In this document: piece by piece, positions 29,244 through 39,901 of the stretch
Numbering within the stretch: the stretch's first letter is position 1
Layout of the letters: the number at the start of each line of letters is the position of its first letter
Assembly: GCF_900105115.1 (NCBI RefSeq)
Contig: NZ_FNRV01000001.1
Span: forward strand, 3,023,501-3,087,500
From: Pseudomonas mohnii
Lineage (GTDB): Bacteria; Pseudomonadota; Gammaproteobacteria; Pseudomonadales; Pseudomonadaceae
Direction of reading: 5' to 3'
DNA length: 64,000 nt
Translations under genes and position numbers: made by a program
The notes under the pieces: generated by a model
What the model saw: only the letters and a program-made list of their open reading frames with translations
Database searches by the model: none
Told to the model about the DNA's origin: nothing

Positions 29244-29984
29244 TCACTTGGTGGCGGTGCCATCCGGAACGAACACGTAGCCTACACCCCAAACCGTCTG
29301 GATATAACGCGGCTTGGATGGATCCGGCTCGATCATCCGGCGCAGACGGGAGATCTGCACGTCGATGGAACGCTCCAGGGCATCCCATTCGCGGCCACGG
29401 GCCAGGTTCATCAGTTTGTCGCGCGTCAGCGGCTGACGGGCATTCATCACCAGGGCCTTGAGTACCGCAAACTCACCGGTGGTGAGCATGTGCACTTCTT
29501 CACCACGCTTGAGCTCGCGGGTGGCCAGGGACAGTTCGTAGTCACCGAAGGTCACGCTTTCATCTTCGCTGCCCGGTGCGCCAGGTACCGGGGCCGATTG
29601 ACGACGCAACACAGCCTTGACGCGCGCCATCAGCTCGTCCGGGTTGAATGGCTTGGCCAGGTAATCGTCGGCGCCCAGTTCCAGGCCCTTGATACGGCTC
29701 AGCTCATCGCCCTTGGCGGTCAGCATGATGATCGGAATCTGATTGTTCGCGCCGCGCAGGCGGCGGCAGGCGGTCAGGCCGTCTTCGCCGGGCAGCATCA
29801 GGTCGAGGACGACCAGGTTGAACACTTCGCGTGCCAGCAGGCGATCCATTTGCTCGGTGTTCGGGACGGCACGGGCGCGGTAGCCCTTGCTGACGAAAAA
29901 ACGCTCCAGCAGGCTGCTGAGGCCCGGATCGTCGTCAACAATAAGAATTTTCTCACCTTCAGCAATGTTTGCAGTGCTGCTCAT
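29244..29984 (-). CDS. ompR: Response regulator OmpR
   Basis: The 246-residue winged-helix response regulator controls porin and other envelope genes with EnvZ. The receiver shows the acidic pocket IVDDDPG and phospho-acceptor Asp61 in LVVLDLMLPGEDG; the C-terminal domain has the OmpR signature GRRLxRDKLMN-like TRDKLMNLARGREWDALERSIDVQISRLRRMIEPDP. GGAGC precedes the ATG. It is divergent from tex. Confidence 0.97.
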   Translation of the reverse strand: MSSTANIAEGEKILIVDDDPGLSSLLERFFVSKGYRARAVPNTEQMDRLLAREVFNLVVLDLMLPGEDGLTACRRLRGANNQIPIIMLTAKGDELSRIKGLELGADDYLAKPFNPDELMARVKAVLRRQSAPVPGAPGSEDESVTFGDYELSLATRELKRGEEVHMLTTGEFAVLKALVMNARQPLTRDKLMNLARGREWDALERSIDVQISRLRRMIEPDPSKPRYIQTVWGVGYVFVPDGTATK

Positions 29985-30130
29985 TGGATGCTCCTTTGAT
30001 CTCGGCGCGCATTATGGCGTAGCTGCCGTTATACGCACCGTGTGCATTGTTAGCAGATTTTTCCTTTACCGCCAGAAAACCGGCCGTTACACCTGTACCC
30101 CGTGATGCCCCCTAACGGCAGAACGCTGGT

Positions 30131-30136
30131 TATAAT
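30131..30136 (+). promoter_or_regulatory. Likely sigma-70 -10 box of tex and long leader
   Basis: A perfect TATAAT lies within the 361-base gap between ompR and tex, about 210 bases before the tex start. If used, it gives tex a leader of about 200 bases. No clean -35 is seen. Apart from this I see nothing coding in 29985-30345. Confidence 0.5.
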
Positions 30137-30345
30137 GCGCGGCCATTTGTGTCAGGCAACATCGGACCGGTACTACAGACAGGCGCTATTTATTTTCGTA
30201 GCGTTGGCAGTATTTGTTCGATTTCACGGGTCAACGGAGTGCCTGTTGACTCAGGTAGCGGCGCAGGCCAGGCCGCTCAACCAGACTCGCCAAGCCCCTA
30301 TTTCTGCGCCTGCGAGCCTGCTTTCACAATTTGTCAGGTGGTTTT

Positions 30346-32670
30346 ATGGACAGCATCAACAGCCGCATCGCCGAGGAACTCGGCGTACGCCCACAACAGG
30401 TCGAAGCGGCCGTCGCGCTACTCGATGAAGGCTCTACGGTTCCCTTCATCGCCCGTTACCGGAAAGAAGTGACCGGCAGCCTCGATGACATCCAGCTGCG
30501 TCATCTGGAAGAGCGTCTGCGCTACCTGCGAGAACTCGACGAACGGCGCATCAGCATCCTTGCCAGCATCCAGGAGCAAGGCAAGCTGACCCCGCAACTC
30601 GAGCGTGACATCAAGCTCGCCGACACCAAGACCCGCCTCGAAGACTTGTACCTGCCGTACAAGCAGAAGCGCCGCACCAAGGGCCAAATCGCCCTCGAAG
30701 CCGGCCTCGGCGACCTGGCCGACGGCCTGTTCAACGACCCGACACTAACACCGGATGCCGAAGCCGCCCGCTTCGTCGATGCCGAAAAAGGCGTGGCCGA
30801 TGTGAAGGCGGCCCTCGAAGGCGCCAAATACATCCTGATGGAGCGCTTCGCCGAGGACGCCGGCCTGCTGGACAAGCTGCGCAATTACCTCAAGCAGGAA
30901 GCCACCCTCAGTGCCCGCGTGATCGCCGGCAAGGAAGAGGAAGGCGCCAAGTTCCGCGACTACTTCGAACACGACGAACCGCTCAAAAGCATGCCATCGC
31001 ACCGCGCGCTGGCGATTTTCCGTGGTCGCAACGAAGGCATCCTCAGCTCCGCGCTGAAAGTCGGCGACGAGTTGCCGGGCACCATGCATCCGTGCGAAGG
31101 CATGATCGGCCAGCACGTCGGCATCCAGAACCAGAACCGCGCCGCCGACAAATGGCTGGGCGAAGTGGTGCGCTGGACCTGGAAGGTCAAGCTCTACACC
31201 CACCTGGAAACCGACCTGCTGGGCGAACTGCGCGATAGCGCTGAAACCGAGGCGATCAACGTGTTCGCCCACAACCTGCACGACCTGCTGCTGTCGGCCC
31301 CGGCCGGCCCGCGCGCCACCCTGGGCCTCGACCCGGGCCTGCGCACCGGTTGCAAGGTCGCCGTGGTCGATTCCACCGGCAAGCTGCTGGATCACGCCAC
31401 GGTCTACCCGCACGTGCCGCACAACAAGTGGGACCAGACCATCGCGATTCTTGCCGCCCTGTGCGCCAAGCACTCCGTGGACCTGATCGCCATCGGCAAC
31501 GGCACCGCCAGCCGTGAAACCGACAAGCTGGCCGCTGAGCTGATCAAAAAATACCCGGCCATGAAGATGACCAAAGTCATGGTCTCTGAAGCCGGTGCAT
31601 CGGTTTACTCGGCGTCGGAACTGGCGTCCAAGGAATTCCCGGACCTGGACGTGTCGATCCGTGGCGCCGTGTCGATTGCCCGCCGCCTGCAAGACCCGCT
31701 GGCCGAGCTGGTGAAGATCGATCCGAAATCCATCGGTGTCGGTCAGTACCAGCACGACGTGTCGCAGCTGAAACTGGCGCGCGGCCTGGATGCGGTGGTC
31801 GAGGACTGCGTGAACGCCGTGGGCGTGGACGTGAACACCGCTTCCGTGGCGCTGCTGGCGCGCATTTCCGGCCTCAACGCGACCCTGGCGCAGAACATCG
31901 TCAGCCACCGCGACGAGCACGGCGCGTTCAAAACCCGCGCCGCGCTGAAGAAAGTCGCGCGCCTGGGCGAAAAAACCTTCGAACAGGCCGCTGGCTTCCT
32001 GCGCGTCATGAACGGCGAGAACCCGCTGGATTCGTCCGCCGTGCACCCGGAAGCCTATCCGCTGGTGCAGCGTATCGCGGCTGAAACCGACCGCGACATT
32101 CGCTCGCTGATTGGCGATGCCGCGTTCCTCAAGCGCCTCGATCCAAAGAAATACACCGACGAAACCTTCGGCCTGCCGACCGTGACCGACATTCTCCAGG
32201 AGCTGGAAAAACCGGGGCGCGATCCACGTCCGGAGTTCAAGACCGCCGAGTTCCAGGAAGGCGTCGAAGACCTCAAGGACTTGCAACTGGGCATGATCCT
32301 CGAAGGCGTGGTGACCAACGTGACCAACTTCGGCGCATTCGTCGACATCGGCGTGCATCAGGACGGTTTGGTGCATATCTCCGCACTATCGGAGAAGTTC
32401 ATCAAAGATCCGCGGGAAGCGGTGAAAGCCGGTGATGTGGTGAAAGTGAAGGTCATGGAAGTCGACATCCCGCGTAAACGCGTGGGCCTGTCGATGCGCA
32501 TGAGCGACACCCCGGGCGAGAAAATCGACGGTGCCCGTGGTGCACGTCCGGGATCGGCCCCGCGCCAATCCCAGAACACCGCGCCACGCAAGGAAACCAC
32601 GGCGGCGGCTCCGGCCAACAACGCCATGGCTTCGCTGTTCGCCAACGCCAAGCAATTGAAGAAACGCTGA
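30346..32670 (+). CDS. tex: Transcription accessory protein Tex
   Basis: The 774-residue nucleic-acid-binding protein is conserved across bacteria and acts in transcription. Domains in order: N-terminal helix-turn-helix-like region ([38 protein letters not shown]), YqgF RNase-H-like domain ([17 protein letters not shown]), helix-hairpin-helix region ([20 protein letters not shown]) and an S1 RNA-binding domain from about residue 647 ([32 protein letters not shown]). The frame could open at a TTG 15 bases earlier, but the ATG at 30346 gives the standard MDSINSRI start. It overlaps the next gene by one base. Confidence 0.96.
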   Translation: MDSINSRIAEELGVRPQQVEAAVALLDEGSTVPFIARYRKEVTGSLDDIQLRHLEERLRYLRELDERRISILASIQEQGKLTPQLERDIKLADTKTRLEDLYLPYKQKRRTKGQIALEAGLGDLADGLFNDPTLTPDAEAARFVDAEKGVADVKAALEGAKYILMERFAEDAGLLDKLRNYLKQEATLSARVIAGKEEEGAKFRDYFEHDEPLKSMPSHRALAIFRGRNEGILSSALKVGDELPGTMHPCEGMIGQHVGIQNQNRAADKWLGEVVRWTWKVKLYTHLETDLLGELRDSAETEAINVFAHNLHDLLLSAPAGPRATLGLDPGLRTGCKVAVVDSTGKLLDHATVYPHVPHNKWDQTIAILAALCAKHSVDLIAIGNGTASRETDKLAAELIKKYPAMKMTKVMVSEAGASVYSASELASKEFPDLDVSIRGAVSIARRLQDPLAELVKIDPKSIGVGQYQHDVSQLKLARGLDAVVEDCVNAVGVDVNTASVALLARISGLNATLAQNIVSHRDEHGAFKTRAALKKVARLGEKTFEQAAGFLRVMNGENPLDSSAVHPEAYPLVQRIAAETDRDIRSLIGDAAFLKRLDPKKYTDETFGLPTVTDILQELEKPGRDPRPEFKTAEFQEGVEDLKDLQLGMILEGVVTNVTNFGAFVDIGVHQDGLVHISALSEKFIKDPREAVKAGDVVKVKVMEVDIPRKRVGLSMRMSDTPGEKIDGARGARPGSAPRQSQNTAPRKETTAAAPANNAMASLFANAKQLKKR

Positions 32671-33053
32671 TGGACATCCCGGCCGGGCTGACCGAAAGCG
32701 CGTTTTTCAAGCTGCTGGGCTGTCGCTTGCACAGCCTGGAAACCGGGGTGGCGCAAGTCGCCCTGGCGCTGGAACCACAGTTACGCAATCGCGGTGGCAA
32801 GCTGCACGGTGGGGCCTTGTTCAGTCTGGTGGACATTGCCATGGGGCTGGCCTGTTCCAGCACCCACGGCTTTGACCAGCAGAGCGCGACCATCGAATGC
32901 AAGATCAACTACATCCGCGCCGTCGCTGACGGTGAGGTGATGTGCACGGCGCGGGTGATCCACCCGGGCCGGCGCACGCTGGTGGTCGAGGCCGATGTGA
33001 TGCAAGGCGACAAACTCGTCGCAAAAGCACAAGGCACGTTCGCAGTCCTGTAG
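32670..33053 (+). CDS. PaaI-family hot-dog thioesterase
   Basis: The 127-residue protein has the PaaI/YdiI-type signature NRGGKLHGGALFSLVDIAMGLA, with the catalytic Asp in LVDIAMG, and ends at KAQGTFAVL as usual. It should hydrolyse small or aromatic acyl-CoA thioesters. The ATG shares its A with the tex stop (TGATG), so the two are translationally coupled; this tex-thioesterase order followed by gshA is common in Pseudomonas. Confidence 0.9.
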   Translation: MDIPAGLTESAFFKLLGCRLHSLETGVAQVALALEPQLRNRGGKLHGGALFSLVDIAMGLACSSTHGFDQQSATIECKINYIRAVADGEVMCTARVIHPGRRTLVVEADVMQGDKLVAKAQGTFAVL

Positions 33054-33093
33054 CTACGGATCATCGATTTGAGTTAATTTCGGCGCAATGAAA

Positions 33094-33125
33094 CCTGTGG
33101 GAGCGAGCACGCTCGCTCCCACAGG
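33094..33125. repeat. Single palindromic REP element
   Basis: CCTGTGGGAGCGAGC and GCTCGCTCCCACAGG form a perfect 15-base stem with a 2-base centre, between the thioesterase gene and gshA. Confidence 0.8.
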
Positions 33126-33264
33126 AATTGTGCGGTTATTGACTGACCGGCATATGGCCTGAGCGGCTCCAAAAACCAGGCGAAAACGCCAGTTTTAACT
33201 TCACCCTTGTAGACCGTCTTGCCCACCCCCATATTGGGGCGACTGACGCGTGAAGGAATCCAAC

Positions 33265-34848
33265 TTGAGCGAACTTCTCAACCGCCGCCTGGCCCTGCTC
33301 GGCGAGCGCGCTAACCTCTCTCTGCTCGAACAGTGTCTTCACGGCATCGAACGTGAATGCCTGCGCGTGACCGATGAAGGTCGCCTGGCGCAAACGCCGC
33401 ACCCGGAAGCATTGGGTTCCGCGCTGACCAACGAACAGATCACCACCGATTATTCCGAATCGCTGCTGGAGTTCATCACCCCGGCCCTGCCCGACCCGGC
33501 GGACACGCTGGCGAGCCTGGACAAGATTCATCGCTTTGCCTACAGCAAGCTCGGCAACGAGTACCTGTGGAGTCCATCGATGCCGTGCCCGCTGCCGGCC
33601 GAGGAAGATATCCCGATCGCCTATTACGGCACGTCCAACATCGGTCAGCTCAAATACGTCTACCGCAAGGGCCTGGCCCTGCGTTACGGCAAGACCATGC
33701 AGTGCATTGCCGGGATTCACTACAACTTTTCCCTGCCGGAGAAACTCTGGCCCCTGCTCAAGCAGGCCGAAGGTTTCGTCGGCACCGACCGCGACTATCA
33801 GTCGTCGGCCTACATCGCCCTGATCCGCAACTTCCGCCGCTACAGCTGGCTGCTGATGTACCTGTTCGGCGCATCGCCGGCATTGGACGCCGGCTTTCTG
33901 CGCGGTCGCTCGCATCAGTTGGAACAGCTGGATCCGGACACCCTGTACCTGCCTTATGCCACCAGCCTGCGCATGAGTGACCTGGGTTACCAGAGCAACG
34001 CCCAGGCCGGCCTGACGCCGTGCTACAACGACCTGAGCAGCTACATCGACAGCCTGCGCAAAGCGGTGGCCACGCCCTATGCGCCGTACGTCGAAGTCGG
34101 TACCCACAAGGACGGTGAGTGGGTTCAACTCAACACCAACATCCTGCAGATCGAAAACGAGTACTACTCCAACATCCGCCCCAAACGCGTGACCTACACC
34201 GGCGAACGGCCGATCCAGGCGCTGATGGCCCGCGGCATCCAGTACGTTGAAGTTCGCTGCCTGGACATCAACCCGTTCCTGCCGACGGGCATCGATCTCA
34301 CCGAATCGCGTTTCCTCGACGCTTTCCTGCTGTACTGCGCCCTGAACGACAGCCCGCTGCTGACCAACACCAGTTGCGGCAATGCGACCTCGAACTTCCT
34401 CAGCGTGGTCAAGGAAGGTCGCCGTCCGGGCCTGCAACTGCAACGCGACGGTCACCCCGTTGACCTGAAAGAGTGGGCCGCACAATTGCTGGAAAACATC
34501 GCGCCACTGGCGGCGATGCTCGATCAGAGCCACGGCGGCGATGCCCACAGCAAGGCGCTGGATGCGCAGTTGGTCAAGGTTCGGGACCCGTCCCTGACGC
34601 CATCGGCCCAGGTCCTGGCGGCCATGGCCGAGCACAAGGAAAGCTTTGTCCAGTTCTCCCTGCGCCAGAGCCGCGCGCACGCGGAGTTTTTCCGCAGCGA
34701 ACCATTGCCGGCTGAAGAACAGGCCCGGTTTGAAGAACTGGCGCGTACGTCGCTGGCTCAACAGGCGGAGCTGGAACAGAACGAAGTTGGCGATTTCGAC
34801 GTGTTTGTCGGGTCGTATCAGGCGAGCATCCTGGCGATCAGCAACTAA
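33265..34848 (+). CDS. gshA: Glutamate-cysteine ligase GshA
   Basis: About 527 residues. This ATP-dependent ligase makes gamma-glutamylcysteine, the first step to glutathione. The proteobacterial type-1 sequence is complete ([24 protein letters not shown], then [15 protein letters not shown] and FNYSLPEKLW-like [11 protein letters not shown]). I chose the TTG at 33265 ([17 protein letters not shown]) because homologues begin MS(D/E)LL and AAGGA lies 8 bases upstream; a GTG at 33250 would add five residues and overlap that site. The 3' end is followed by a REP doublet. Confidence 0.94.
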   Translation: MSELLNRRLALLGERANLSLLEQCLHGIERECLRVTDEGRLAQTPHPEALGSALTNEQITTDYSESLLEFITPALPDPADTLASLDKIHRFAYSKLGNEYLWSPSMPCPLPAEEDIPIAYYGTSNIGQLKYVYRKGLALRYGKTMQCIAGIHYNFSLPEKLWPLLKQAEGFVGTDRDYQSSAYIALIRNFRRYSWLLMYLFGASPALDAGFLRGRSHQLEQLDPDTLYLPYATSLRMSDLGYQSNAQAGLTPCYNDLSSYIDSLRKAVATPYAPYVEVGTHKDGEWVQLNTNILQIENEYYSNIRPKRVTYTGERPIQALMARGIQYVEVRCLDINPFLPTGIDLTESRFLDAFLLYCALNDSPLLTNTSCGNATSNFLSVVKEGRRPGLQLQRDGHPVDLKEWAAQLLENIAPLAAMLDQSHGGDAHSKALDAQLVKVRDPSLTPSAQVLAAMAEHKESFVQFSLRQSRAHAEFFRSEPLPAEEQARFEELARTSLAQQAELEQNEVGDFDVFVGSYQASILAISN

Positions 34849-34869
34849 CATCAGAAGGTCCTTCGGACC

Positions 34870-34966
34870 TTATCGCGAGCAGGCTCGCTCCCACAGTGGA
34901 CTTTCAGTGTTGCCACAACTGTGCACACACCTGTGAGTACTGTGGCAGCGAGCCCGCTCGCGATTG
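34870..34966. repeat. REP doublet
   Basis: Arms TATCGCGAGCAGGCTCGCTC and CAGCGAGCCCGCTCGCGATT lie between gshA and tauA, about 40 bases apart. Confidence 0.8.
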
Positions 34967-35095
34967 AGCACGCAGCGGACACGCTTAGGTTTTTCCGCTA
35001 ATAAGCTAATTCGAAAAAGTTATTTATTTTTGGATTCTTATATCATTTAGTCTCCTTTCACGCCGACTCTCGGTCGCCTGACAAGGAGCTTCTCG

Positions 35096-36073
35096 ATGAA
35101 ACTGCATTTCCCTCTTCGCCTGCTGGCGGCCGCCTCTCTGGCCGCAGCGAGTTTCTTTGCCCAGGCGGCTGACGTGACTGTCGCCTACCAGACCACCGTT
35201 GACCCGGCGAAAGTCGCCCAGGCCGACGGCGCCTATGAAAAAGCCACCAAGGCCGACATCAGCTGGCGCAAATTCGATAACGGTGCCGACGTCATCGCCG
35301 CCATCGCCTCCGGCGACGTGCAGATCGGCTACCTCGGCTCCAGCCCCCTGACGGCGGCCATTACCCGCAAAGTCCCGGTGGAAACCTTCCTCATCGCCAC
35401 CCAGATCGGCGCCGCCGAAGCGCTGGTGGCCCGTGACGGTTCCGGGATCAAGACCCCACAAGACCTGATCGGCAAAAAAATTGCCGTGCCATTCGTTTCC
35501 ACCGGCCACTACAGCCTACTGGCCGCGCTGAAGCACTGGAACATCGATCCGTCGAAAGTAACCGTCCTCAACCTTGCTCCGCCCGCCATCATCGCCGCAT
35601 GGAAACGCGGTGACATCGATGCCACCTACGTATGGGACCCGGCCCTGGGCGTCGCCAAGGAAAACGGCAAAGTGCTGATCACCTCCGGCGAACTGGCCAA
35701 GTTCGGCGCGCCGACCTTCGATGCCTGGATCGTGCGTAAAGACTTCGCCGAGAAGCACCCGGAAATCGTCACCGCGTTCGCCAAAGTGACCCTCGATGCC
35801 TACGCCGACTACCGCAAAGACCCGAAAGCCTGGCTGGCCAATCAGAGCAATGTCGACAAGCTTGTAAAACTGTCTGGCGCCAAGGCCAGCGATATTCCGC
35901 TGCTGCTGCAAGGCAACGTTTATCCGCTGGCGGCTGATCAGGTCATCACCCTCGGCGCGCCGACCACCAAGGCCATCACCGACACCGCCGCGTTCCTCAA
36001 GGAACAAGGCAAGGTCGAGGCTGTACTGCCGGACTACGCGCCGTACGTCAGCGCCAAGTTCATTACTAACTGA
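35096..36073 (+). CDS. tauA: Taurine ABC transporter substrate-binding protein TauA
   Basis: The 325-residue periplasmic protein has a signal peptide ([16 protein letters not shown]) and the TauA-type body ([55 protein letters not shown]). It captures taurine for the TauBC importer. Together with tauB, tauC and tauD it forms a sulfur-starvation operon, normally under CysB control. The AT-rich 130 bases upstream contain promoter-like sequence. GGAG lies before the ATG. Confidence 0.95.
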   Translation: MKLHFPLRLLAAASLAAASFFAQAADVTVAYQTTVDPAKVAQADGAYEKATKADISWRKFDNGADVIAAIASGDVQIGYLGSSPLTAAITRKVPVETFLIATQIGAAEALVARDGSGIKTPQDLIGKKIAVPFVSTGHYSLLAALKHWNIDPSKVTVLNLAPPAIIAAWKRGDIDATYVWDPALGVAKENGKVLITSGELAKFGAPTFDAWIVRKDFAEKHPEIVTAFAKVTLDAYADYRKDPKAWLANQSNVDKLVKLSGAKASDIPLLLQGNVYPLAADQVITLGAPTTKAITDTAAFLKEQGKVEAVLPDYAPYVSAKFITN

Positions 36074-36089
36074 TCGGGAGTTCATCGCC

Positions 36090-36884
36090 ATGGCCTTGCT
36101 ACAGCTGGAGCGCATCAGCGCACAGTACCCAGGCAGCCCGGAACCGGTGCTGTCGGATATTTCCCTGACCCTGGGGCCCCAGCAATTGCTGGTCGCCCTC
36201 GGCCCGTCCGGCAGTGGCAAGACTTCGCTGTTGAACCTGATTGCCGGTTTCGTCGAACCCAGCGCCGGGCGCATCACCCTCGATGGCGTGCCGGTCAAAG
36301 GCCCGAGCGCCGAACGCGGCGTGGTGTTCCAGGACGACGCCCTGCTGCCTTGGCAGGACGTGCTGGCCAACGTCGGCTTCGGCCTGGAACTGGCCGGCAT
36401 CTCTCGGGAAAAACGCGAAATCCGCGCCCGGGAAATGCTGGCGCTGGTGGACCTTTCCGGCTTTGAAAACCGTCGCATCTGGCAACTGTCCGGTGGGCAG
36501 AAGCAGCGCGTCGGCCTGGCCCGCGCCCTCGCTGCCGACCCACGCGTTCTATTGATGGACGAACCCTTCGGCGCGCTCGATGCGTTCACCCGCGAGCAGA
36601 TGCAGGAACTGCTGCTGCAAGTCTGGCGGCGCACGGCCAAACCGGTGTTCCTGATTACCCATGACATCGAGGAAGCGGTGTTCCTCGCCACCGACCTGAT
36701 TCTGCTGGCGCCCAATCCGGGGCAAATCGTCGAGCGCCTGAGCCTGGACTTCGGTCAGCGTTACGCGGCCGGCGAGTCGGCTCGGGCGATCAAATCCGAC
36801 CCGCGCTTCATCGAAACCCGCGAACACGTGCTCGACAGAGTCTTCTCCCAACGCAGCGCCGCCCAGCGGCAGGAGCGCGCATGA
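36090..36884 (+). CDS. tauB: Taurine ABC transporter ATPase TauB
   Basis: The 264-residue ATPase energises taurine import. Walker A is GPSGSGKTS, the ABC signature [15 protein letters not shown], and Walker [12 protein letters not shown] followed by the H-loop [11 protein letters not shown]. It begins 16 bases after tauA and overlaps tauC by 4 bases (ATGA), so all three are one coupled operon. Confidence 0.95.
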   Translation: MALLQLERISAQYPGSPEPVLSDISLTLGPQQLLVALGPSGSGKTSLLNLIAGFVEPSAGRITLDGVPVKGPSAERGVVFQDDALLPWQDVLANVGFGLELAGISREKREIRAREMLALVDLSGFENRRIWQLSGGQKQRVGLARALAADPRVLLMDEPFGALDAFTREQMQELLLQVWRRTAKPVFLITHDIEEAVFLATDLILLAPNPGQIVERLSLDFGQRYAAGESARAIKSDPRFIETREHVLDRVFSQRSAAQRQERA

Positions 36885-37714
36885 GCAGCTATGAAATCCC
36901 GGCCGTAGCGGTGAAACCTGGCGCTTCGGTGATTCCGGTTCGCCGCAGTTTGAGCACCCGCTGGATCAGCGTGCTGACGTTGATCGCCCTGGTGGTCATC
37001 TGGTGGGGCGTGACGGCGACCGGTTTGATTGAACCGCTGTTCCTGCCGCCACCGTCCGCCGTGCTGCAAAAAGGCTGGTTGCTGGCCACCAGCGGCTACA
37101 TGGATTCAACCTTGTGGCAGCACCTGGGCGCGAGCCTCAGCCGAATCGGCCTGGGCCTGGGCTTCGCGGTGCTGACCGCCGTACCCGTTGGCATCGCCAT
37201 CGGCCACAACCGCATCGCTCGCGGCGTTCTCGATCCGCTGATCGAGTTCTACCGCCCGATTCCACCGCTGGCCTATCTGCCGCTGATCGTGATCTGGTGC
37301 GGCATCGGCGAGCTGTCGAAAGTGCTGCTGATCTACCTGGCCATTTTCGCCCCGATCGCCATCGCCACCGCCACTGGCGTGCGAACTGTCGACCCGGCGA
37401 AATTGCGCGCCGCGCAGTCGTTGGGCGCGACCCGCGCGCAGTTGATTCGCCATGTGATTCTGCCGAGCGCGTTGCCGGACATTTTGACCGGCGTGCGCAT
37501 TGGCCTGGGTGTGGGCTGGTCGACACTGGTCGCCGCCGAATTGATCGCTGCCACCAGTGGCCTGGGCTTCATGGTGCAATCGGCCGCGCAGTTCCTGGTC
37601 ACCGATGTGGTGGTCCTGGGGATTCTGGTGATCGCGCTGATTGCCTTTGCCATGGAGATGGGCCTGCGCGCCCTGCAACGCAAACTCGTGCCATGGCACG
37701 GCCAGGCTCACTAA
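36881..37714 (+). CDS. tauC: Taurine ABC transporter permease TauC
   Basis: The 277-residue inner-membrane permease of the SsuC/TauC type has about six transmembrane helices and the conserved ATPase-contact loop [37 protein letters not shown]. It forms the taurine channel with TauB. tauD follows after 79 bases that contain a REP palindrome. Confidence 0.95.
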   Translation: MSSYEIPAVAVKPGASVIPVRRSLSTRWISVLTLIALVVIWWGVTATGLIEPLFLPPPSAVLQKGWLLATSGYMDSTLWQHLGASLSRIGLGLGFAVLTAVPVGIAIGHNRIARGVLDPLIEFYRPIPPLAYLPLIVIWCGIGELSKVLLIYLAIFAPIAIATATGVRTVDPAKLRAAQSLGATRAQLIRHVILPSALPDILTGVRIGLGVGWSTLVAAELIAATSGLGFMVQSAAQFLVTDVVVLGILVIALIAFAMEMGLRALQRKLVPWHGQAH

Positions 37715-37732
37715 AAATTGTCCTGTGAAAAA

Positions 37733-37763
37733 CCTGTGGGAGCGAGCTTGCTCGCTCCACAGG
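37733..37763. repeat. Single palindromic REP element within the tau operon
   Basis: CTGTGGGAGCGAGC and GCTCGCTCCACAG form a stem between tauC and tauD. One base is missing on the right arm compared with 33094-33125. Confidence 0.75.
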
Positions 37764-37793
37764 AGTCAACACTCAGAATTGAAGAGAACCCTC

Positions 37794-38636
37794 ATGAGCC
37801 ACCTGAGCATCGTCCCCTTAAGCTCCGCCCTCGGCGCGCAGATCAGCGGCGTCGACATCAGCCAGCCGCTGAACCTGGAACAGCGTGACGCCATCGAGCA
37901 AGCGCTGCTCAAGCATCAGGTGCTGTTCTTCCGCGACCAACCGATCACGCCACAGCAGCAAGCGCGTTTCGCGGCCTATTTCGGTGACCTGCACATTCAC
38001 CCGATCTACCCGAACGTGCCGGAACAACCGGAAGTGCTGATCCTCGACACCGCCGTCACCGACGTTCGGGATAACGCGATCTGGCACACCGACGTGACCT
38101 TCCTGCCCACCCCGGCGATGGGCGCGGTGCTCAGCGCCAAGCTGTTGCCGGAGTTCGGCGGCGACACCCTGTGGGCGAGCGGGATCGCGGCGTACGAGGC
38201 CTTGTCCGTGCCGATGAAAACCTTGCTCGAAGGGCTGACCGCCACCCACGACTTCACCCGTTCGTTCCCGATGGAACGCTATGGCAACACACCGCAGGCG
38301 CTGGTGCAGTGGGAAGAAGCACGACGCAAGAATCCGCCGCTGTCGCATCCGGTGATCCGCACCCACCCGGTGAGCGGACGCCGCTCGCTGTTCGTCAATG
38401 AAGGCTTCACGTCGAAGATTAACGAGCTGTCGGAAACCGAAAGCGAGGCGATTTTGAAGTTCCTGTTCGCCCACGCCACCCGGCCGGAATTCACCATTCG
38501 CTGGCGCTGGCAGAAAGACGACATCGCGTTCTGGGATAACCGCGTGACACAACATTACGCGGTGGACGATTACCGGCCGGCGCGGCGGGTGATGCAGCGC
38601 GCGACGGTGTTGGGGGATGTGCCGTTTTTTAGGTGA
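37794..38636 (+). CDS. tauD: Taurine dioxygenase TauD
   Basis: The 280-residue Fe(II)/2-oxoglutarate dioxygenase hydroxylates taurine, which breaks down to sulfite and aminoacetaldehyde. The iron ligands are His98 and Asp100 (IWHTDVTF) and the distal His254 (THYAVDDY-like [18 protein letters not shown]); the Arg that binds 2-oxoglutarate lies in the same stretch. Start [17 protein letters not shown] is standard. It is the last gene of tauABCD. Confidence 0.96.
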   Translation: MSHLSIVPLSSALGAQISGVDISQPLNLEQRDAIEQALLKHQVLFFRDQPITPQQQARFAAYFGDLHIHPIYPNVPEQPEVLILDTAVTDVRDNAIWHTDVTFLPTPAMGAVLSAKLLPEFGGDTLWASGIAAYEALSVPMKTLLEGLTATHDFTRSFPMERYGNTPQALVQWEEARRKNPPLSHPVIRTHPVSGRRSLFVNEGFTSKINELSETESEAILKFLFAHATRPEFTIRWRWQKDDIAFWDNRVTQHYAVDDYRPARRVMQRATVLGDVPFFR

Positions 38637-38695
38637 GCCCTGATTTTTTCACTGATGTTAACGGACAGGCGCCGAAAAACCTGGCGCCCGAACAC

Positions 38696-39733
38696 TTACT
38701 CAGCCGTCGAAGGCTTCTCCCACAAATTGATCCCGCCCTCCTGGGCAAACCGGTCGATCTCTGCCAGTTCCTGCTCACTGAAACTCAAGTTCTTCAAGGC
38801 CCCGACGTTCTCGATAATCTGCTCCGGCCGGCTCGCACCGATCAGCGCCGAGGTCACGCGCGGGTCGCGCAGGGTCCAGGCCAGGGCCAGTTGCGCCAGA
38901 CTTTGACCGCGACGCTTGGCGATCTCGTTGAGCGCACGCACATGGGCAATGTTCGCCTCGGACAGGTGCGAGGCCTGCAACGAACCACCGCCCGGACGGT
39001 TGACCCGCGCATCCGCCGGTACGCCGTTGAGGTACTTGTCGGTCAGCAAACCCTGAGCCAGAGGTGTGAAAGCAATCACACCCGTGCCGAGCTCGTCGGT
39101 GGTATCAAGCAGGTCTTTTTCCACCCAGCGATTGAGCAGGTTGTACGCTGGCTGATGGATCAGCAGCGGGACTTTCCACTCTTTGAGCAGCGCCGCCATT
39201 TCGCGGGTCTTCACCCCGGAATAGGACGAAATACCGATGTACAGCGCCTTGCCCTGTTGCACCGCGGTGGCCAGTGCGCTGGCGGTTTCTTCCAGCGGGG
39301 TGTCCGGGTCGAAACGGTGCGAGTAGAAAATGTCCACGTAGTCCACACCCAGGCGCTGCAGGCTCTGGTCGAGGCTGGCCAGCACGTACTTGCGCGAACC
39401 GCCGCCCTGGCCGTAAGGCCCCGGCCACATGTCCCAACCGGCCTTGCTGGAGATGATCAGCTCATCGCGGTATTGCTTGAAGTCTTCACGCAGCAAACGC
39501 CCGAAGTTGATCTCGGCGCTACCGTAGGGCGGGCCATAGTTGTTGGCCAGGTCGAAATGGTTGATGCCCAGGTCGAACGCGGTGCGCAACAACGCACGCT
39601 GGGTAGCGATCGGCGTGCTGTCGCCGAAGTTGTGCCACAGGCCCAGGGACAGCGCCGGCAGCACCAGCCCGCTGCGGCCCACGCGGCGGTAAGGAATGGA
39701 GTCATAGCGGTTTTCGGCAGCGGTGTAAGTCAT
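38696..39733 (-). CDS. mgrA: Aldo-keto reductase, L-glyceraldehyde 3-phosphate reductase type (YghZ)
   Basis: The 345-residue NADPH-dependent reductase matches E. coli YghZ/GpR in length and sequence (YDSIPYRRVGRSGLVLPALSLGLWHNFGD, NHFDLANNYGPPYGSAEINFGRLL with the catalytic Asp and Tyr, VDYVDIFYSHRFDPDTPLEET). It reduces aldehydes such as L-glyceraldehyde 3-phosphate and methylglyoxal. The frame is open 26 codons further upstream, but the ATG at 39733 gives the family start MTYTAAENRYDSIPYRR. It is convergent with tauD. Confidence 0.9.
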   Translation of the reverse strand: MTYTAAENRYDSIPYRRVGRSGLVLPALSLGLWHNFGDSTPIATQRALLRTAFDLGINHFDLANNYGPPYGSAEINFGRLLREDFKQYRDELIISSKAGWDMWPGPYGQGGGSRKYVLASLDQSLQRLGVDYVDIFYSHRFDPDTPLEETASALATAVQQGKALYIGISSYSGVKTREMAALLKEWKVPLLIHQPAYNLLNRWVEKDLLDTTDELGTGVIAFTPLAQGLLTDKYLNGVPADARVNRPGGGSLQASHLSEANIAHVRALNEIAKRRGQSLAQLALAWTLRDPRVTSALIGASRPEQIIENVGALKNLSFSEQELAEIDRFAQEGGINLWEKPSTAE

Positions 39734-39901
39734 CGAATCCTCTCTTGTCTGTCTTGAATCTGGTATCGACTGCTTCGCCAGTTGCCCAGCATACGCCCAG
39801 ACAAACGCCAATAAACCCCGGATTCGGTGAATAGCTGAAACGTTTCACATATTTCATCATGAGCATTGTGACGCCGACCGCAGGCGACGATCTTTTGATC
39901 G

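Noticed and set aside
30745..32376. 543-codon minus-strand frame opposite tex
   Set aside because: Antisense shadow; tex is full length and conserved.
33136..34851. 571-codon minus-strand frame opposite gshA
   Set aside because: Antisense shadow of gshA, with a Gln/Arg/Val-rich translation without recognisable motifs.
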